Shown here piece by piece: positions 6,229 to 14,050 of a DNA stretch of 19,543 nucleotides. The notes under the pieces are model-generated. The model was not told the DNA's origin. It was given only the letters and a program-made list of their open reading frames with translations, and did no database searches. Both the position numbers and the translations under genes were made by a program. Origin of the DNA: Bacillota bacterium (lineage in GTDB: Bacteria; Bacillota; Dehalobacteriia; UBA4068); NCBI GenBank assembly GCA_009778255.1, contig WRKD01000207.1:1-19543 (forward strand), written 5' to 3'. Within the stretch, counting starts at the first letter, position 1; every line of letters starts with the position of its first letter.

Positions 6229-6393
6229 TTATTCGTCTCTTGACGACCGGTTCCTTTTTTTCAAACTAATTAAAGCCCAGACTAATACAGGAAAACCCAG
6301 GAAAATGTAGAAATAGATATTGAATAAATAACCGCGATAAATAATCTGGCGATAATGCTTAGCACCGGCAATGTTTTGCTTTAAAAATGCCAT
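6229..6393 (-). CDS. Possible small membrane protein (54 aa), doubtful
   Basis: The frame starting at MAFLKQN encodes one strong transmembrane segment (YLFNIYFYIFLGFPVLVWAL) followed by a basic tail (KKRNRSSRDE), a plausible tail-in topology. It ends 34 bases before pepV and could be co-transcribed with it. Against it, there is no ribosome site before the ATG and no recognised family. It lies in the gap between divergent pepV and hypA, which otherwise shows nothing firm. A weak plus-strand promoter for hypA (TTGAAT at 6320, 16 nt, TAATCT at 6342) overlaps it. Confidence 0.3.
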   Translation of the reverse strand: MAFLKQNIAGAKHYRQIIYRGYLFNIYFYIFLGFPVLVWALISLKKRNRSSRDE

Positions 6394-6415
6394 TAATAGT
6401 AATGGGGCACTGAGT

Positions 6416-6757
6416 ATGCACGAATTGGCGTTAACACAAAGTATACTAAATATAGCTCTTACGGAAGCCACCGTCCATCGGGCTAACAGGGTGCTGAAGA
6501 TTAATATAAAAGTTGGTGTACTATCTGGAATACTGCCTGAGCTGGTTCAGGAGTATTTTAATATTGTGAGCTGCGGTACAGCGGCAGAGCAGGCATTGCT
6601 TTTAATAGAAAAAATGCCGGCTAGAATTAGCTGCTTTGATTGTGGCGCCCACGGTATAACAGAAAGCTATATATTTACTTGCCCTGCTTGCAATAGCAGC
6701 CATATAAGCCTGCTAGAAGGCAGGGAGTTTTATGTAGATAGCCTGGAAATTGAATGA
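6416..6757 (+). CDS. hypA: Hydrogenase/urease nickel incorporation protein HypA
   Basis: The 113-aa HypA delivers nickel, with HypB, to [NiFe] hydrogenase or other nickel enzymes. The N-terminal MHEL gives the nickel-binding His2-Glu3, so the start must be at 6416 and not further upstream. The zinc site is two CxxC pairs: C73/C76 (ISCFDCG) and C89/C92 (FTCPACN). The first residues, ALTQSILNIALTEA, form the usual helix. The ribosome site is weak (GGGG about 8 bases upstream). hypB follows after 75 bases. Confidence 0.95.
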   Translation: MHELALTQSILNIALTEATVHRANRVLKINIKVGVLSGILPELVQEYFNIVSCGTAAEQALLLIEKMPARISCFDCGAHGITESYIFTCPACNSSHISLLEGREFYVDSLEIE

Positions 6758-6832
6758 AGAAGGTTAAATACTAGCGTAAAGCATCATCATCAACGCATAG
6801 ACAACATATATGAATGGAGGAATGGAGTTGAT

Positions 6833-7501
6833 ATGGAAATTAAAGTAATACGACAAATAATGGAATGGAATGAAGATTGCAGTGCAGAGATAAAGGAGCT
6901 ACTAAAGAAAAACAGCGTCTTAATGGTGAATATTATGGGCTCACCCGGGGCAGGCAAAACCAGCTTAATTATAGAATTGGCCGCCAGATTAAAGCCCTCT
7001 TTTCGTGTAGGCGTTATTGAAGGCGATGTGGCGGGGCAAATAGACGCGCTCCGTATCGCTAAGCTGAACCTGCCCGTTGTACAGCTTAATACTGCAGGCG
7101 CTTGTCATATAGAGGCTATGTCTATCAAGCATATCCTGCCTTATTTCGATTTACAGCAGGTAGACGTACTATTTGTAGAAAACATTGGCAATTTAGTTTG
7201 TCCGGCTGAATTTAATATAGGAGAAGACCTGCGCCTGGCTCTTCTTAGTATACCGGAAGGTGATGATAAGGTTGAAAAATACCCCCTGATGTTTTCTGTA
7301 GCGGATGCGCTTGTGATACATAAATACGATATGAAAACGTATTTTGCTTTTGACGATATTATGGTGGAAGCCCAAACCAAAGCGATTAATCCCCTGGTTA
7401 ATGTTTTCCGGGCTTCAATTATACAAGGTGATGGTCTTGCAGAACTGGCTACCTGGCTTGGCGCAAAAATCACTGCAAAAAACATCATGCAAAACAGTTA
7501 G
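6833..7501 (+). CDS. hypB: Hydrogenase nickel incorporation GTPase HypB
   Basis: A SIMIBI-class GTPase that energises nickel transfer with HypA. Seen in order are the P-loop GSPGAGKTS (36-44), EGDVAGQIDALRI (63-75), NTAGACHIEA with C91-H92 and ENIGNLVCPAEF with C123, the inter-subunit metal site, then EGDDKVEKYPLMF. There is no N-terminal CxxCGC or His-rich nickel store. The usual guanine-specificity motif NKxD is HKYD (163-166), an unusual first residue. GGAG lies 6 bases before the ATG. hypC-F and hydrogenase structural genes are absent from the window. The gene converges on malic enzyme with 21 bases between stops and no visible terminator. Confidence 0.94.
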   Translation: MEIKVIRQIMEWNEDCSAEIKELLKKNSVLMVNIMGSPGAGKTSLIIELAARLKPSFRVGVIEGDVAGQIDALRIAKLNLPVVQLNTAGACHIEAMSIKHILPYFDLQQVDVLFVENIGNLVCPAEFNIGEDLRLALLSIPEGDDKVEKYPLMFSVADALVIHKYDMKTYFAFDDIMVEAQTKAINPLVNVFRASIIQGDGLAELATWLGAKITAKNIMQNS

Positions 7502-7522
7502 TCTATTGTGCAGCCAAAATCT

Positions 7523-8692
7523 TTACTCTGCCTTTTCGGCTAATGCGGCTTGCGCTACTGCTTGCGCTACCGCAGCACTTACTCTTTTATCGAATGGCTT
7601 GGGAATAATATACTCGGCGCTTAATTCCTCATCCATTATCAGTTTAGATAATGCTCCGGCGGCGGCAATCTTCATTTTCTCGGTAATCTGTTTGGCGCGG
7701 GCATCTAAAGCCCCTCGGAAAACGCCGGGGAAAGCCAGCACATTATTAATTTGGTTGGGATAATCGGAGCGCCCAGTACCTACTATCGCGGCGCCCGCTT
7801 TTTTTGCCAACTCCGGTTTGATCTCCGGGTTGGGATTAGCCATAGCGAAAACAACAGGATCTTTAGCCATACTCCGAATCAAATCCTCATGCAATACATC
7901 AGCCTTCGAAACACCAATAAAAACATCCGCACCTTTCAGGGCAATTGATAAATTTCCCCATATTTTGCTGCGGTTGGTCAGCTTAGACATCTCAATTTGG
8001 GCCCAATTCAAGCCACTATTACAATCTTCGCATAAAATGCCTTGTTTATCAAGCAATAACATGTCTTCAACACCTGCATTAAGCAGCATTTTAGCAATAG
8101 CAATACCGGCTGCGCCCGCGCCGTTTATTACCACGCGAATTGTTTGCATCTGTTTACCTATCAAGCGCAAAGTGTTCATTAAAGCGGCTAAAACAACTAT
8201 TGCCGTGCCATGCTGATCGTCGTGAAAAACCGGAATAGAAAGGCTTTTTTTTAGTTCTTCCTCGATCTCAAAGCAGCGAGGCGCAGAAATATCTTCCAGA
8301 TTAATACCGCCAAAGGAAGGGGCTATCATTTGTATCAAACGCACTATCTCGTTTGTATCCTTTGTATTTAAGCAAATGGGGAAAGCGTCTACGCCGCCAA
8401 AATCTTTAAACAATACAGCCTTACCCTCCATTACCGGTAATGCAGCATGCGGGCCTATATCACCCAAACCCAAAACTGCAGTACCATCTGTAACCACTGC
8501 TACCATATTGCCTTTGGCTGTGTATTCATAAACCTTTTCTTCATCCAGCGCTATTTCCTTACACGGCTCGGCCACCCCCGGCGTATATGCCAAACTCAAG
8601 CTCCTGATATCATTTACAGGAACTTTACCCATTATTTCTAGCTTGCCCTTAAACTCTCTATGCAGACTAAGCGCATCATCCCTTAAAGACAT
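7523..8692 (-). CDS. NAD-dependent malic enzyme (short bacterial type)
   Basis: This enzyme oxidatively decarboxylates malate to pyruvate and CO2. At 389 aa it is the minimal bacterial form without the phosphotransacetylase-like extension of MaeB. Visible are the catalytic Tyr36 (LSLAYTPGVAEP), Lys91 (EGKAVLFKDFGG), metal ligands Glu133-Asp134 (NLEDISAP) and Asp158-159 (FHDDQHGTA), and the Rossmann motif GAGAAG (191-196) with an Asp at 215 after strand 2, which favours NAD over NADP. It is the last gene of the amidohydrolase-fumarase operon, 16 bases after the fumarase beta stop. Fumarase and malic enzyme together form a fumarate-malate-pyruvate route. Confidence 0.95.
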   Translation of the reverse strand: MSLRDDALSLHREFKGKLEIMGKVPVNDIRSLSLAYTPGVAEPCKEIALDEEKVYEYTAKGNMVAVVTDGTAVLGLGDIGPHAALPVMEGKAVLFKDFGGVDAFPICLNTKDTNEIVRLIQMIAPSFGGINLEDISAPRCFEIEEELKKSLSIPVFHDDQHGTAIVVLAALMNTLRLIGKQMQTIRVVINGAGAAGIAIAKMLLNAGVEDMLLLDKQGILCEDCNSGLNWAQIEMSKLTNRSKIWGNLSIALKGADVFIGVSKADVLHEDLIRSMAKDPVVFAMANPNPEIKPELAKKAGAAIVGTGRSDYPNQINNVLAFPGVFRGALDARAKQITEKMKIAAAGALSKLIMDEELSAEYIIPKPFDKRVSAAVAQAVAQAALAEKAE

Positions 8693-8708
8693 TTTTTTAT
8701 ACCCCTTT

Positions 8709-9254
8709 CTATTTGTAATTCAGGCTGGCATTTTTATAAAGATCATTTCCCCTGCTATCTATAGCTACAATAGCCGGAAAATCTTGCACCATAAGCCGAT
8801 ACAAGGCTTCTGCGCCAAGCTCGGGAAAAGCAATTATTGTGGCTTCGCTAACTGAAGTAGCCAATAATGCTCCCGCACCGCCAATGGCAGCGAAATATAC
8901 AGCCTTATTCTTTTTCATAGAATCGATTACCTCCACACTACGCTGGCCTTTGCCTATCATGCCCTTTAAACCTTGTTCAAGTAAAGCTGGGGTATAAATA
9001 TCCATACGCCCACTGGTAGTGGGGCCTATAGAACCAACCGCCCGCCCCGGTTTTGCCGGGCAAGGCCCGGCATAATACACTATCTGCCCTGCCAGCTTAA
9101 GCGGCAATTGTTCCCCCGCTTGCAGTAATTGAGCCAGTTTCTTATGAACCGCGTCACGCGCCGCATAAATCACTCCGTTGATCTTCACTTTATCTCCTGC
9201 TCTCAATGGGTGTATCGCCGCATCGGTGAGTGGTGCTTGCAACACTATACTCAT
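8709..9254 (-). CDS. fumB: Class I fumarate hydratase, beta (C-terminal) subunit
   Basis: The small subunit of the two-subunit, oxygen-sensitive [4Fe-4S] fumarase that interconverts fumarate and malate. The 181-aa protein has the family signature GRAVGSIGPTTSGRMD (a substrate-binding loop), IGKGQR, and GGAGALLA followed by LGAEALYRLMVQDFPA. AGAGGAGGT precedes the ATG. It lies 16 bases after the alpha subunit stop and 16 before malic enzyme, so the three are surely co-transcribed. The symbol is used for the beta subunit of the split enzyme, not E. coli FumB. A tartrate dehydratase beta subunit is the main alternative; the malic enzyme neighbour argues for fumarase. Confidence 0.93.
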   Translation of the reverse strand: MSIVLQAPLTDAAIHPLRAGDKVKINGVIYAARDAVHKKLAQLLQAGEQLPLKLAGQIVYYAGPCPAKPGRAVGSIGPTTSGRMDIYTPALLEQGLKGMIGKGQRSVEVIDSMKKNKAVYFAAIGGAGALLATSVSEATIIAFPELGAEALYRLMVQDFPAIVAIDSRGNDLYKNASLNYK

Positions 9255-9270
9255 TTTACCTCCTCTTTTA

Positions 9271-10116
9271 TTATATCAACGCTTCTTTATGCCTTGCCAC
9301 ATGACACTGCAGGTTCACCGCAACCGGCATACTGGCAAAATGGGCAGGGAATGTTTCTATATGTACCGCCAAAGCTGTGATACTGCCGCCTAAGCCCTGA
9401 GGGCCCAGGCCTAAATCATTGATTTCGGCAAGCAATTCCTGCTCAACTGCTGCCACCTGAGGGTTATTATGAGATTGCCCAATAGTGCGCAATAAGGCTT
9501 TTTTGGCAATTAGCGCAGCCATTTCCATAGTGCCGCCTACCCCAACGCCTACTATTAGGGGAGGGCAAGCATTAGCCCCGGATTGCTGTACCGTTTGTTT
9601 TACAAAACTTTTCATTCCACATATTCCGGCATTTGGCATAAGCATGGCCAATGCGCTCATATTCTCGCTGCCTCCGCCTTTAGGGGCAATAGTAAGCTTT
9701 ATTTTATCTCCGGGAACTATAGATAAATGAATAATAGCTGGGGTATTATCTCCTATATTTATTCTTTGCAAAAAAGGGTCGGCTACGGTAGATTTACGTA
9801 GATATCCATTCTTATACCCACAACGTACACCCTCATCGATAGCTTCATTAAGACCCCCATTTACAATATGTACTTCTTGTCCCACTTCTACGAAAAATAC
9901 CGCTAAACCGGTATCCTGACATATTGGCAGATCAAAAGTACGGGCAAGCTCTGCATTTTTTAAAACATCATCTAAAATATCCCGCCCTAAAAGAGTTGTT
10001 TCCCTGGCCCGCGCCTCTTGCAGCGCTTGTAATACATCTTGCGGTAAATAATAGTTCGAATCTATACATAAACGTTCTACTACGGCAGTGATTTGCTCAG
10101 CCGTAATTTCTCTCAT
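9271..10116 (-). CDS. fumA: Class I fumarate hydratase, alpha (N-terminal) subunit
   Basis: The catalytic subunit that carries the [4Fe-4S] cluster. The three expected cluster cysteines are visible: C66 (ICQDTG), C184 (ACPPLIVGVGVGG) and C271 (NLQCHVARH). Their spacing is close to that of E. coli class I enzymes. Other motifs are PKGGGSENMSAL (147-158) and LGLGPQGLGGSITAL. The 281-aa length is normal for the split form. GGGAGG lies 9 bases before the ATG. It is 27 bases after the amidohydrolase stop. The L-tartrate dehydratase alpha subunit is a close paralogue; context favours fumarase. Confidence 0.93.
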   Translation of the reverse strand: MREITAEQITAVVERLCIDSNYYLPQDVLQALQEARARETTLLGRDILDDVLKNAELARTFDLPICQDTGLAVFFVEVGQEVHIVNGGLNEAIDEGVRCGYKNGYLRKSTVADPFLQRINIGDNTPAIIHLSIVPGDKIKLTIAPKGGGSENMSALAMLMPNAGICGMKSFVKQTVQQSGANACPPLIVGVGVGGTMEMAALIAKKALLRTIGQSHNNPQVAAVEQELLAEINDLGLGPQGLGGSITALAVHIETFPAHFASMPVAVNLQCHVARHKEALI

Positions 10117-10143
10117 TTGCCGCTTCCTCCCTTTAATTTCTAA

Positions 10144-11733
10144 TCAAACAGAATACACTATCTTTCCGCCAACTATAGTCATTACCACACGGGCATCCTT
10201 TATTTCCTCGGCAGATATAGTAAAAATATCTCTATCCAAAACAGCCAAATCTGCCAAAAAACCTTTGGCTAACTGCCCTTTAAAATTCTCTTCTTGCGAG
10301 CAATAGGCAGAGCCTACCGTATAACAATAAACCGCCTCATGAACTTTAAGTGCTTGACTGGCATTAAAACCCTCTATAGGAAAGCCTTGTAAATCTTTCC
10401 TGGTTACGGCACAATAGATATTTGGCAGCGGATCGAAAGATTCAACTGGGCAATCGGTTCCCAGGGAAACATGTACACCCAAATCAAGCAAGGTTTTAAA
10501 ATTATAGCTAGTTTTTGCCAGCTCTTGTCCTACTCGTTCTTCTACAATATGTATATCATAATCCAAGAATATCGGTTGTATATATGCCAGTAAATTAAGG
10601 TCTTTTAGCTTATTTAACAGCGGCAGATCGCTTATTTGGCAATGCACAATACCATGGCGCAAATGTAAGCCTCTGGCTTTACAGCTTTTTACTGCCTTTT
10701 CGATGCTGTTTAAAGCTCTGGCAAGGGCAGCGTCTCCAATACAATGTATAGCCACTGCCTGAGAGTTTTCCTGACAATAATTTACTATTTCATCTAACTC
10801 TGCTTGAGTAAAACAGGCAATACCAGTATTAGTAGAATCATCCTTATAAGAACAAGATAAAAAAGCTGTTCTTGCGCCTAAGGAACCGTCGCTCAGTAAT
10901 TTGATCGGCCCAAGTTTATAAAAAGGCGTCAGTTGAGGAAAGTTCGCCTGTTTAGCTAAAAATACTCGGATATCTTCAATATTGTAGAATAGATTTTGTT
11001 GGTAAATCCTGATACCCAAGTCGCCCTGTGCGGCAAGCTCACTATATGCTTTTATAACCTCTTCATGAGCGGCAAAACCAAAATCATCGCTTTGCGCTGA
11101 GGTTATGCCTTTCTTTTGCATATCGGCTATGGCTTCTACTAGAATATCTTTAATTTCGTCATGCCCCAGTTCAGGAAGTTGGAATAAATCAAGTGCTGCT
11201 TCACATACAAGCCCAGTATCAAAATTAAAACTTCCGCCTAGGGGGGGCATGGTGTTTTCATCAATATTAAAAGCTTCCATGGCCTTGGTATTTATCACAG
11301 CACTATGCCCGCAAACCCTATAGAGGATTAGGGGAATTTCGCGAGAAATTTCGTCAAGATCTTGCTTAGAAGGAAAAAGACGGCCTGGCAAATGATCCTG
11401 ATTCCAACCACGGCCTATAATCAGCTTAAGCTTTTGGTTTTTTTCAATATATGCACGGGCCTTACTAATGATTTCCTGTATAGTTTTGCAACCGCCCACC
11501 TCCAGCCTTCTTTTATTCAATCCGTAAGCAAGAATATGCATATGAGAATCGTTAAAACCAGGAATAACCAGTTTCCGCTGCAAATCTACTAATTTTGTAT
11601 TCGCTGTTTTTAAGGCAAAAATCTCACAATCGTCGCCGCTTGCGGCAATTAGGCCATTATCTATAGCCAAGGCGCTAACAATTTCATCATCTTTCATGGT
11701 ATGTATTATGCCATTATAAAGAATAAGCTCCAT
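10144..11733 (-). CDS. YtcJ-like metal-dependent amidohydrolase
   Basis: A 529-aa member of the amidohydrolase-3 group. The small beta-sandwich is at both ends (MELILYNGIIHTM and the C-terminal GFLADLAVLDRDIF...VVMTIVGGKIVY). The TIM barrel has the metal-binding HxH at H64/H66 (NDSHMHI), later histidines at CGHSAVI, AIHCIGDA and LRHGIVHCQ, and the catalytic aspartate in LGTDCPVES. The substrate is unknown; the family hydrolyses C-N bonds of varied small molecules. It is the first gene of the operon that continues with fumarase and malic enzyme, so its product might feed C4-acid metabolism (inference). AGAGGTG precedes the ATG, and a good promoter lies at 11789-11817. Confidence 0.9.
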   Translation of the reverse strand: MELILYNGIIHTMKDDEIVSALAIDNGLIAASGDDCEIFALKTANTKLVDLQRKLVIPGFNDSHMHILAYGLNKRRLEVGGCKTIQEIISKARAYIEKNQKLKLIIGRGWNQDHLPGRLFPSKQDLDEISREIPLILYRVCGHSAVINTKAMEAFNIDENTMPPLGGSFNFDTGLVCEAALDLFQLPELGHDEIKDILVEAIADMQKKGITSAQSDDFGFAAHEEVIKAYSELAAQGDLGIRIYQQNLFYNIEDIRVFLAKQANFPQLTPFYKLGPIKLLSDGSLGARTAFLSCSYKDDSTNTGIACFTQAELDEIVNYCQENSQAVAIHCIGDAALARALNSIEKAVKSCKARGLHLRHGIVHCQISDLPLLNKLKDLNLLAYIQPIFLDYDIHIVEERVGQELAKTSYNFKTLLDLGVHVSLGTDCPVESFDPLPNIYCAVTRKDLQGFPIEGFNASQALKVHEAVYCYTVGSAYCSQEENFKGQLAKGFLADLAVLDRDIFTISAEEIKDARVVMTIVGGKIVYSV

Positions 11734-11788
11734 ATTTTCACCTCTTCGGCTATAATTCTAAACTGTTTATTGGGCATTTATCGTAAAC

Positions 11789-11817
11789 ATTATATCTTAT
11801 AGCGGTGAATATAACAA
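11789..11817 (-). promoter_or_regulatory. Sigma-A promoter of the amidohydrolase-fumarase-malic enzyme operon
   Basis: On the minus strand: TTGTTA (11812-11817), a 17-nt spacer and TATAAT (11789-11794). The leader to the ATG at 11733 is about 50 nt. Confidence 0.7.
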
Positions 11818-11891
11818 GCGGAAATGTATTTTTGCTACAGCAGGGCGCTGGGGTATATCTTCCGGTTATAAACTTAGCCGCCCTATAGTAA

Positions 11892-11964
11892 TATTAATGG
11901 CGCCTCTACATACTCCTCATCACCATCTTTTCTGCAATTCGGAGTAATTAATGGCGCTCTAATA
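11892..11964. repeat. Short copy of a dispersed element, flanked by direct repeats
   Basis: The core 11911-11946 runs from TACTCC to GGAGTA (6-bp inverted ends). It matches both ends of the 138-bp element at 19026-19163 but lacks its middle. The left end shares CTCATCACCATCTT and the right end shares CAATTCGGAGTAA, with GGCGCTCT beyond. The core is bracketed by near-identical direct repeats ATTAATGGCGCCTCTA (11892-11907) and ATTAATGGCGCTCTA (11948-11962). It looks like an internally deleted, non-autonomous form. Confidence 0.55.
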
Positions 11965-11994
11965 AAAAAGCCGGGTCGAATAGCCCGGCTTTTT
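11965..11994. terminator. Terminator after arcC
   Basis: AAAAAGCCGGG / CCCGGCTTTTT with an 8-nt loop, 17 bases after the arcC stop on the minus strand. The A and T flanks make it symmetrical and usable from either side, but only the rocD operon reads into it. Confidence 0.93.
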
Positions 11995-12011
11995 ACTGCA
12001 ATTGTGTATTT

Positions 12012-12968
12012 CTATTCCAAGGTGATAACTGTGCCGGTTTTTCCTTCCAGCGCATCTACCGCTTTATATAGTGAGGTGATTATAGCTTTTTTGGCATGGC
12101 CACTCTTAGCAAACTTCATTCCTGCCTGTACTTTTGGTAGCATGCTCCCCGGGGCGAAATGTCCTTTTGCAATATAAGCTTCCGCCTCCTCCAAGGTCAT
12201 ATGATCTATAGCTTGCTGATTAGGTTTATTATAGTTTAAACAAACCTTTTCCACCTCGGTAAGAATCATCAAAGTATCTGCAGACACCTCTTCCGCCAAT
12301 AATTCGGCTGCAAAATCCTTATCTATAACTGCGGCTACACCTTCAATATTGCCATCGTCCAATTCTATCACCGGAATACCGCCGCCACCGCAGGCAATAA
12401 CGATTGTAGTATCCCACAGCCGCCGTATAGAACCCACTTCAATAATTCTCGCCGGCAAAGGTGAAGCTACCACGCGCCTCCAACCACGGCCTGCGTCTTC
12501 TTTCATTACATAGCCGGTTTCTGCAGCAATACTTTGCGCTTCCTCAGCATTATAGAATGGGCCTATAGGTTTACTGGGGGCTGCAAAACCAGGATCGTTT
12601 TTATCTACCACCATCTGTGTTACAAGAGTTACCACAGGAATATAGCCTTTGCCAATTTCCCGCAAAATCTCACGCATTGCTTGTTGTATATGATACCCTA
12701 TATAGCCCTGGCTCATAGCGCCGCAAACATCGAAGGGCAGAGCCGGCGTAACATTCTTAGCCGCCTCAGAAGCCAAGACCATTCTTCCAACCTGTGGACC
12801 ATTACCATGAACTATAGCAATCTCATAATCTTGCTTTACAATTTCCCCAATAAAACTGCAAGTCTTTTTAACCACTTCCAACTGGGCTTCTGCTGTTGCC
12901 GGCCCCTTGCTATCTTGTAAAGCATTGCCACCTAAAGCGATTACTATACGCCCTTTGCACTCTCCCAT
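12012..12968 (-). CDS. arcC: Carbamate kinase
   Basis: This enzyme transfers the phosphate of carbamoyl phosphate to ADP, giving ATP, CO2 and ammonia; it is the energy step of arginine/citrulline fermentation. The 318-aa length is typical. Motifs are ALGGNALQ (11-18), VHGNGPQVGRM, LPFDVCGAMSQGYIGY, the PSKPIGPFY loop, ACGGGGIPV and MLPKVQAG near the C-terminus. GGGAGG lies 7 bases before the ATG. It is the third gene of the operon, 77 bases after the OTC stop. The pairing with OTC marks that enzyme as catabolic. Confidence 0.96.
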   Translation of the reverse strand: MGECKGRIVIALGGNALQDSKGPATAEAQLEVVKKTCSFIGEIVKQDYEIAIVHGNGPQVGRMVLASEAAKNVTPALPFDVCGAMSQGYIGYHIQQAMREILREIGKGYIPVVTLVTQMVVDKNDPGFAAPSKPIGPFYNAEEAQSIAAETGYVMKEDAGRGWRRVVASPLPARIIEVGSIRRLWDTTIVIACGGGGIPVIELDDGNIEGVAAVIDKDFAAELLAEEVSADTLMILTEVEKVCLNYNKPNQQAIDHMTLEEAEAYIAKGHFAPGSMLPKVQAGMKFAKSGHAKKAIITSLYKAVDALEGKTGTVITLE

Positions 12969-13045
12969 TTTTTATCCTCCCATAATCAGAATAATTAACG
13001 GCCAAAAACTGGCGCCGGACATTATTAGTCTATATAACTTTTTGT

Positions 13046-14035
13046 TTAAGACATAGTAGCTACTAATACAGCTTTAATGGTATGCATGCGATTCTCCGCC
13101 TCGTCGAACACCTTAGAATAGCGGCTGCTAAAAACCTCATCCGTTACTTCACGAATATCGTAGCCCAATTCTTTTTGGCTGGCAGCCATGGTTGTTTCAA
13201 AATTATGAAAACTGGGCAAACAATGCAGGAATATTATATCCGGGTTTTCTGTTGCTGTTAATGTTTCCATAGTGACGCGGTATGGCGTAAGCGCTCGCAC
13301 ACGTTCTGGTATTTGCGCTTCTTCCCCCATGGAAGCCCAGACATCACTATATAGTACATCCGCGCCTTTTAAACAATCTGGTGTATGACAAACTTCTATA
13401 ACCGCGCCTGTTATTTTGGCAGTTTCTAAGGCGCGATTAATTACCTGTTCATCCACTTCCATTTCTTTAGGACCATAAGCAACGAAATGCATACCCATTT
13501 TTGCACAACCGTACATCCAAGCATAGGCCATATTGTTGCGGATATCGCCGCAGAATACAACTTTACATTTGTTAAGCGGCTTTGGCACATGTTCCTCTAT
13601 AGTGAGTAAATCGGCTAATACTTGTGTTGGATGATCGACATCGGTAAGCCCATTGAACACCGGCACACCGGAAAAACGGGCTAAATCTTCCACCACTTGT
13701 TGCTTAAAGCCCCGATACTCAATACCGTCGTAATAGCGGCCTAACACCTTAGCGGTATCTGTAAGCGATTCCTTCTTTCCCATCTGCGAACTTCCTGAAT
13801 CTAAAAATGTCACATGTGCACCTTCATCAAGCGCTGCTACTTCAAAAGCGCAACGTGTACGGGTAGAATTTTTTTCAAAAAGTAAAACAATATTCTTGCC
13901 TTTTAAAGTTTCTCCTAAAATACCGGCCCTTTTTTTCGCTTTTAAATCATGAGATAGGTCTAATAAATAACGTATTTCTTCCGGAGTTAAATCCATCAAA
14001 GTTAAAAAGCTCTTTCCTTTTAAACTAATAGCCAT
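13046..14035 (-). CDS. arcB: Ornithine carbamoyltransferase, probably catabolic
   Basis: This enzyme interconverts citrulline + phosphate and ornithine + carbamoyl phosphate. The 329-aa protein has the carbamoyl-phosphate site FEKNSTRTRCAFE (about 54-66), the ornithine/citrulline-side DHPTQVLAD (about 138-146), DVWASMGEE, and the catalytic HCLPSFHN near residue 271. The extended length and the ELGYDIREVTDEVF C-terminal region resemble ArcB-type and E. coli-type enzymes. Carbamate kinase downstream and ornithine aminotransferase upstream suggest breakdown of citrulline, not arginine synthesis. That is context-based, and the symbol would be argF if the role is biosynthetic. No arginine deiminase gene lies in the window. 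AAGGAG precedes the ATG. Confidence 0.94.
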   Translation of the reverse strand: MAISLKGKSFLTLMDLTPEEIRYLLDLSHDLKAKKRAGILGETLKGKNIVLLFEKNSTRTRCAFEVAALDEGAHVTFLDSGSSQMGKKESLTDTAKVLGRYYDGIEYRGFKQQVVEDLARFSGVPVFNGLTDVDHPTQVLADLLTIEEHVPKPLNKCKVVFCGDIRNNMAYAWMYGCAKMGMHFVAYGPKEMEVDEQVINRALETAKITGAVIEVCHTPDCLKGADVLYSDVWASMGEEAQIPERVRALTPYRVTMETLTATENPDIIFLHCLPSFHNFETTMAASQKELGYDIREVTDEVFSSRYSKVFDEAENRMHTIKAVLVATMS

Positions 14036-14050
14036 ACTTAAACTCCTTCC

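Noticed and set aside
7502..7522. Terminator between hypB and malic enzyme
   Set aside because: The 21-base gap has no stable hairpin or T-run; transcripts may overlap or end by another means.
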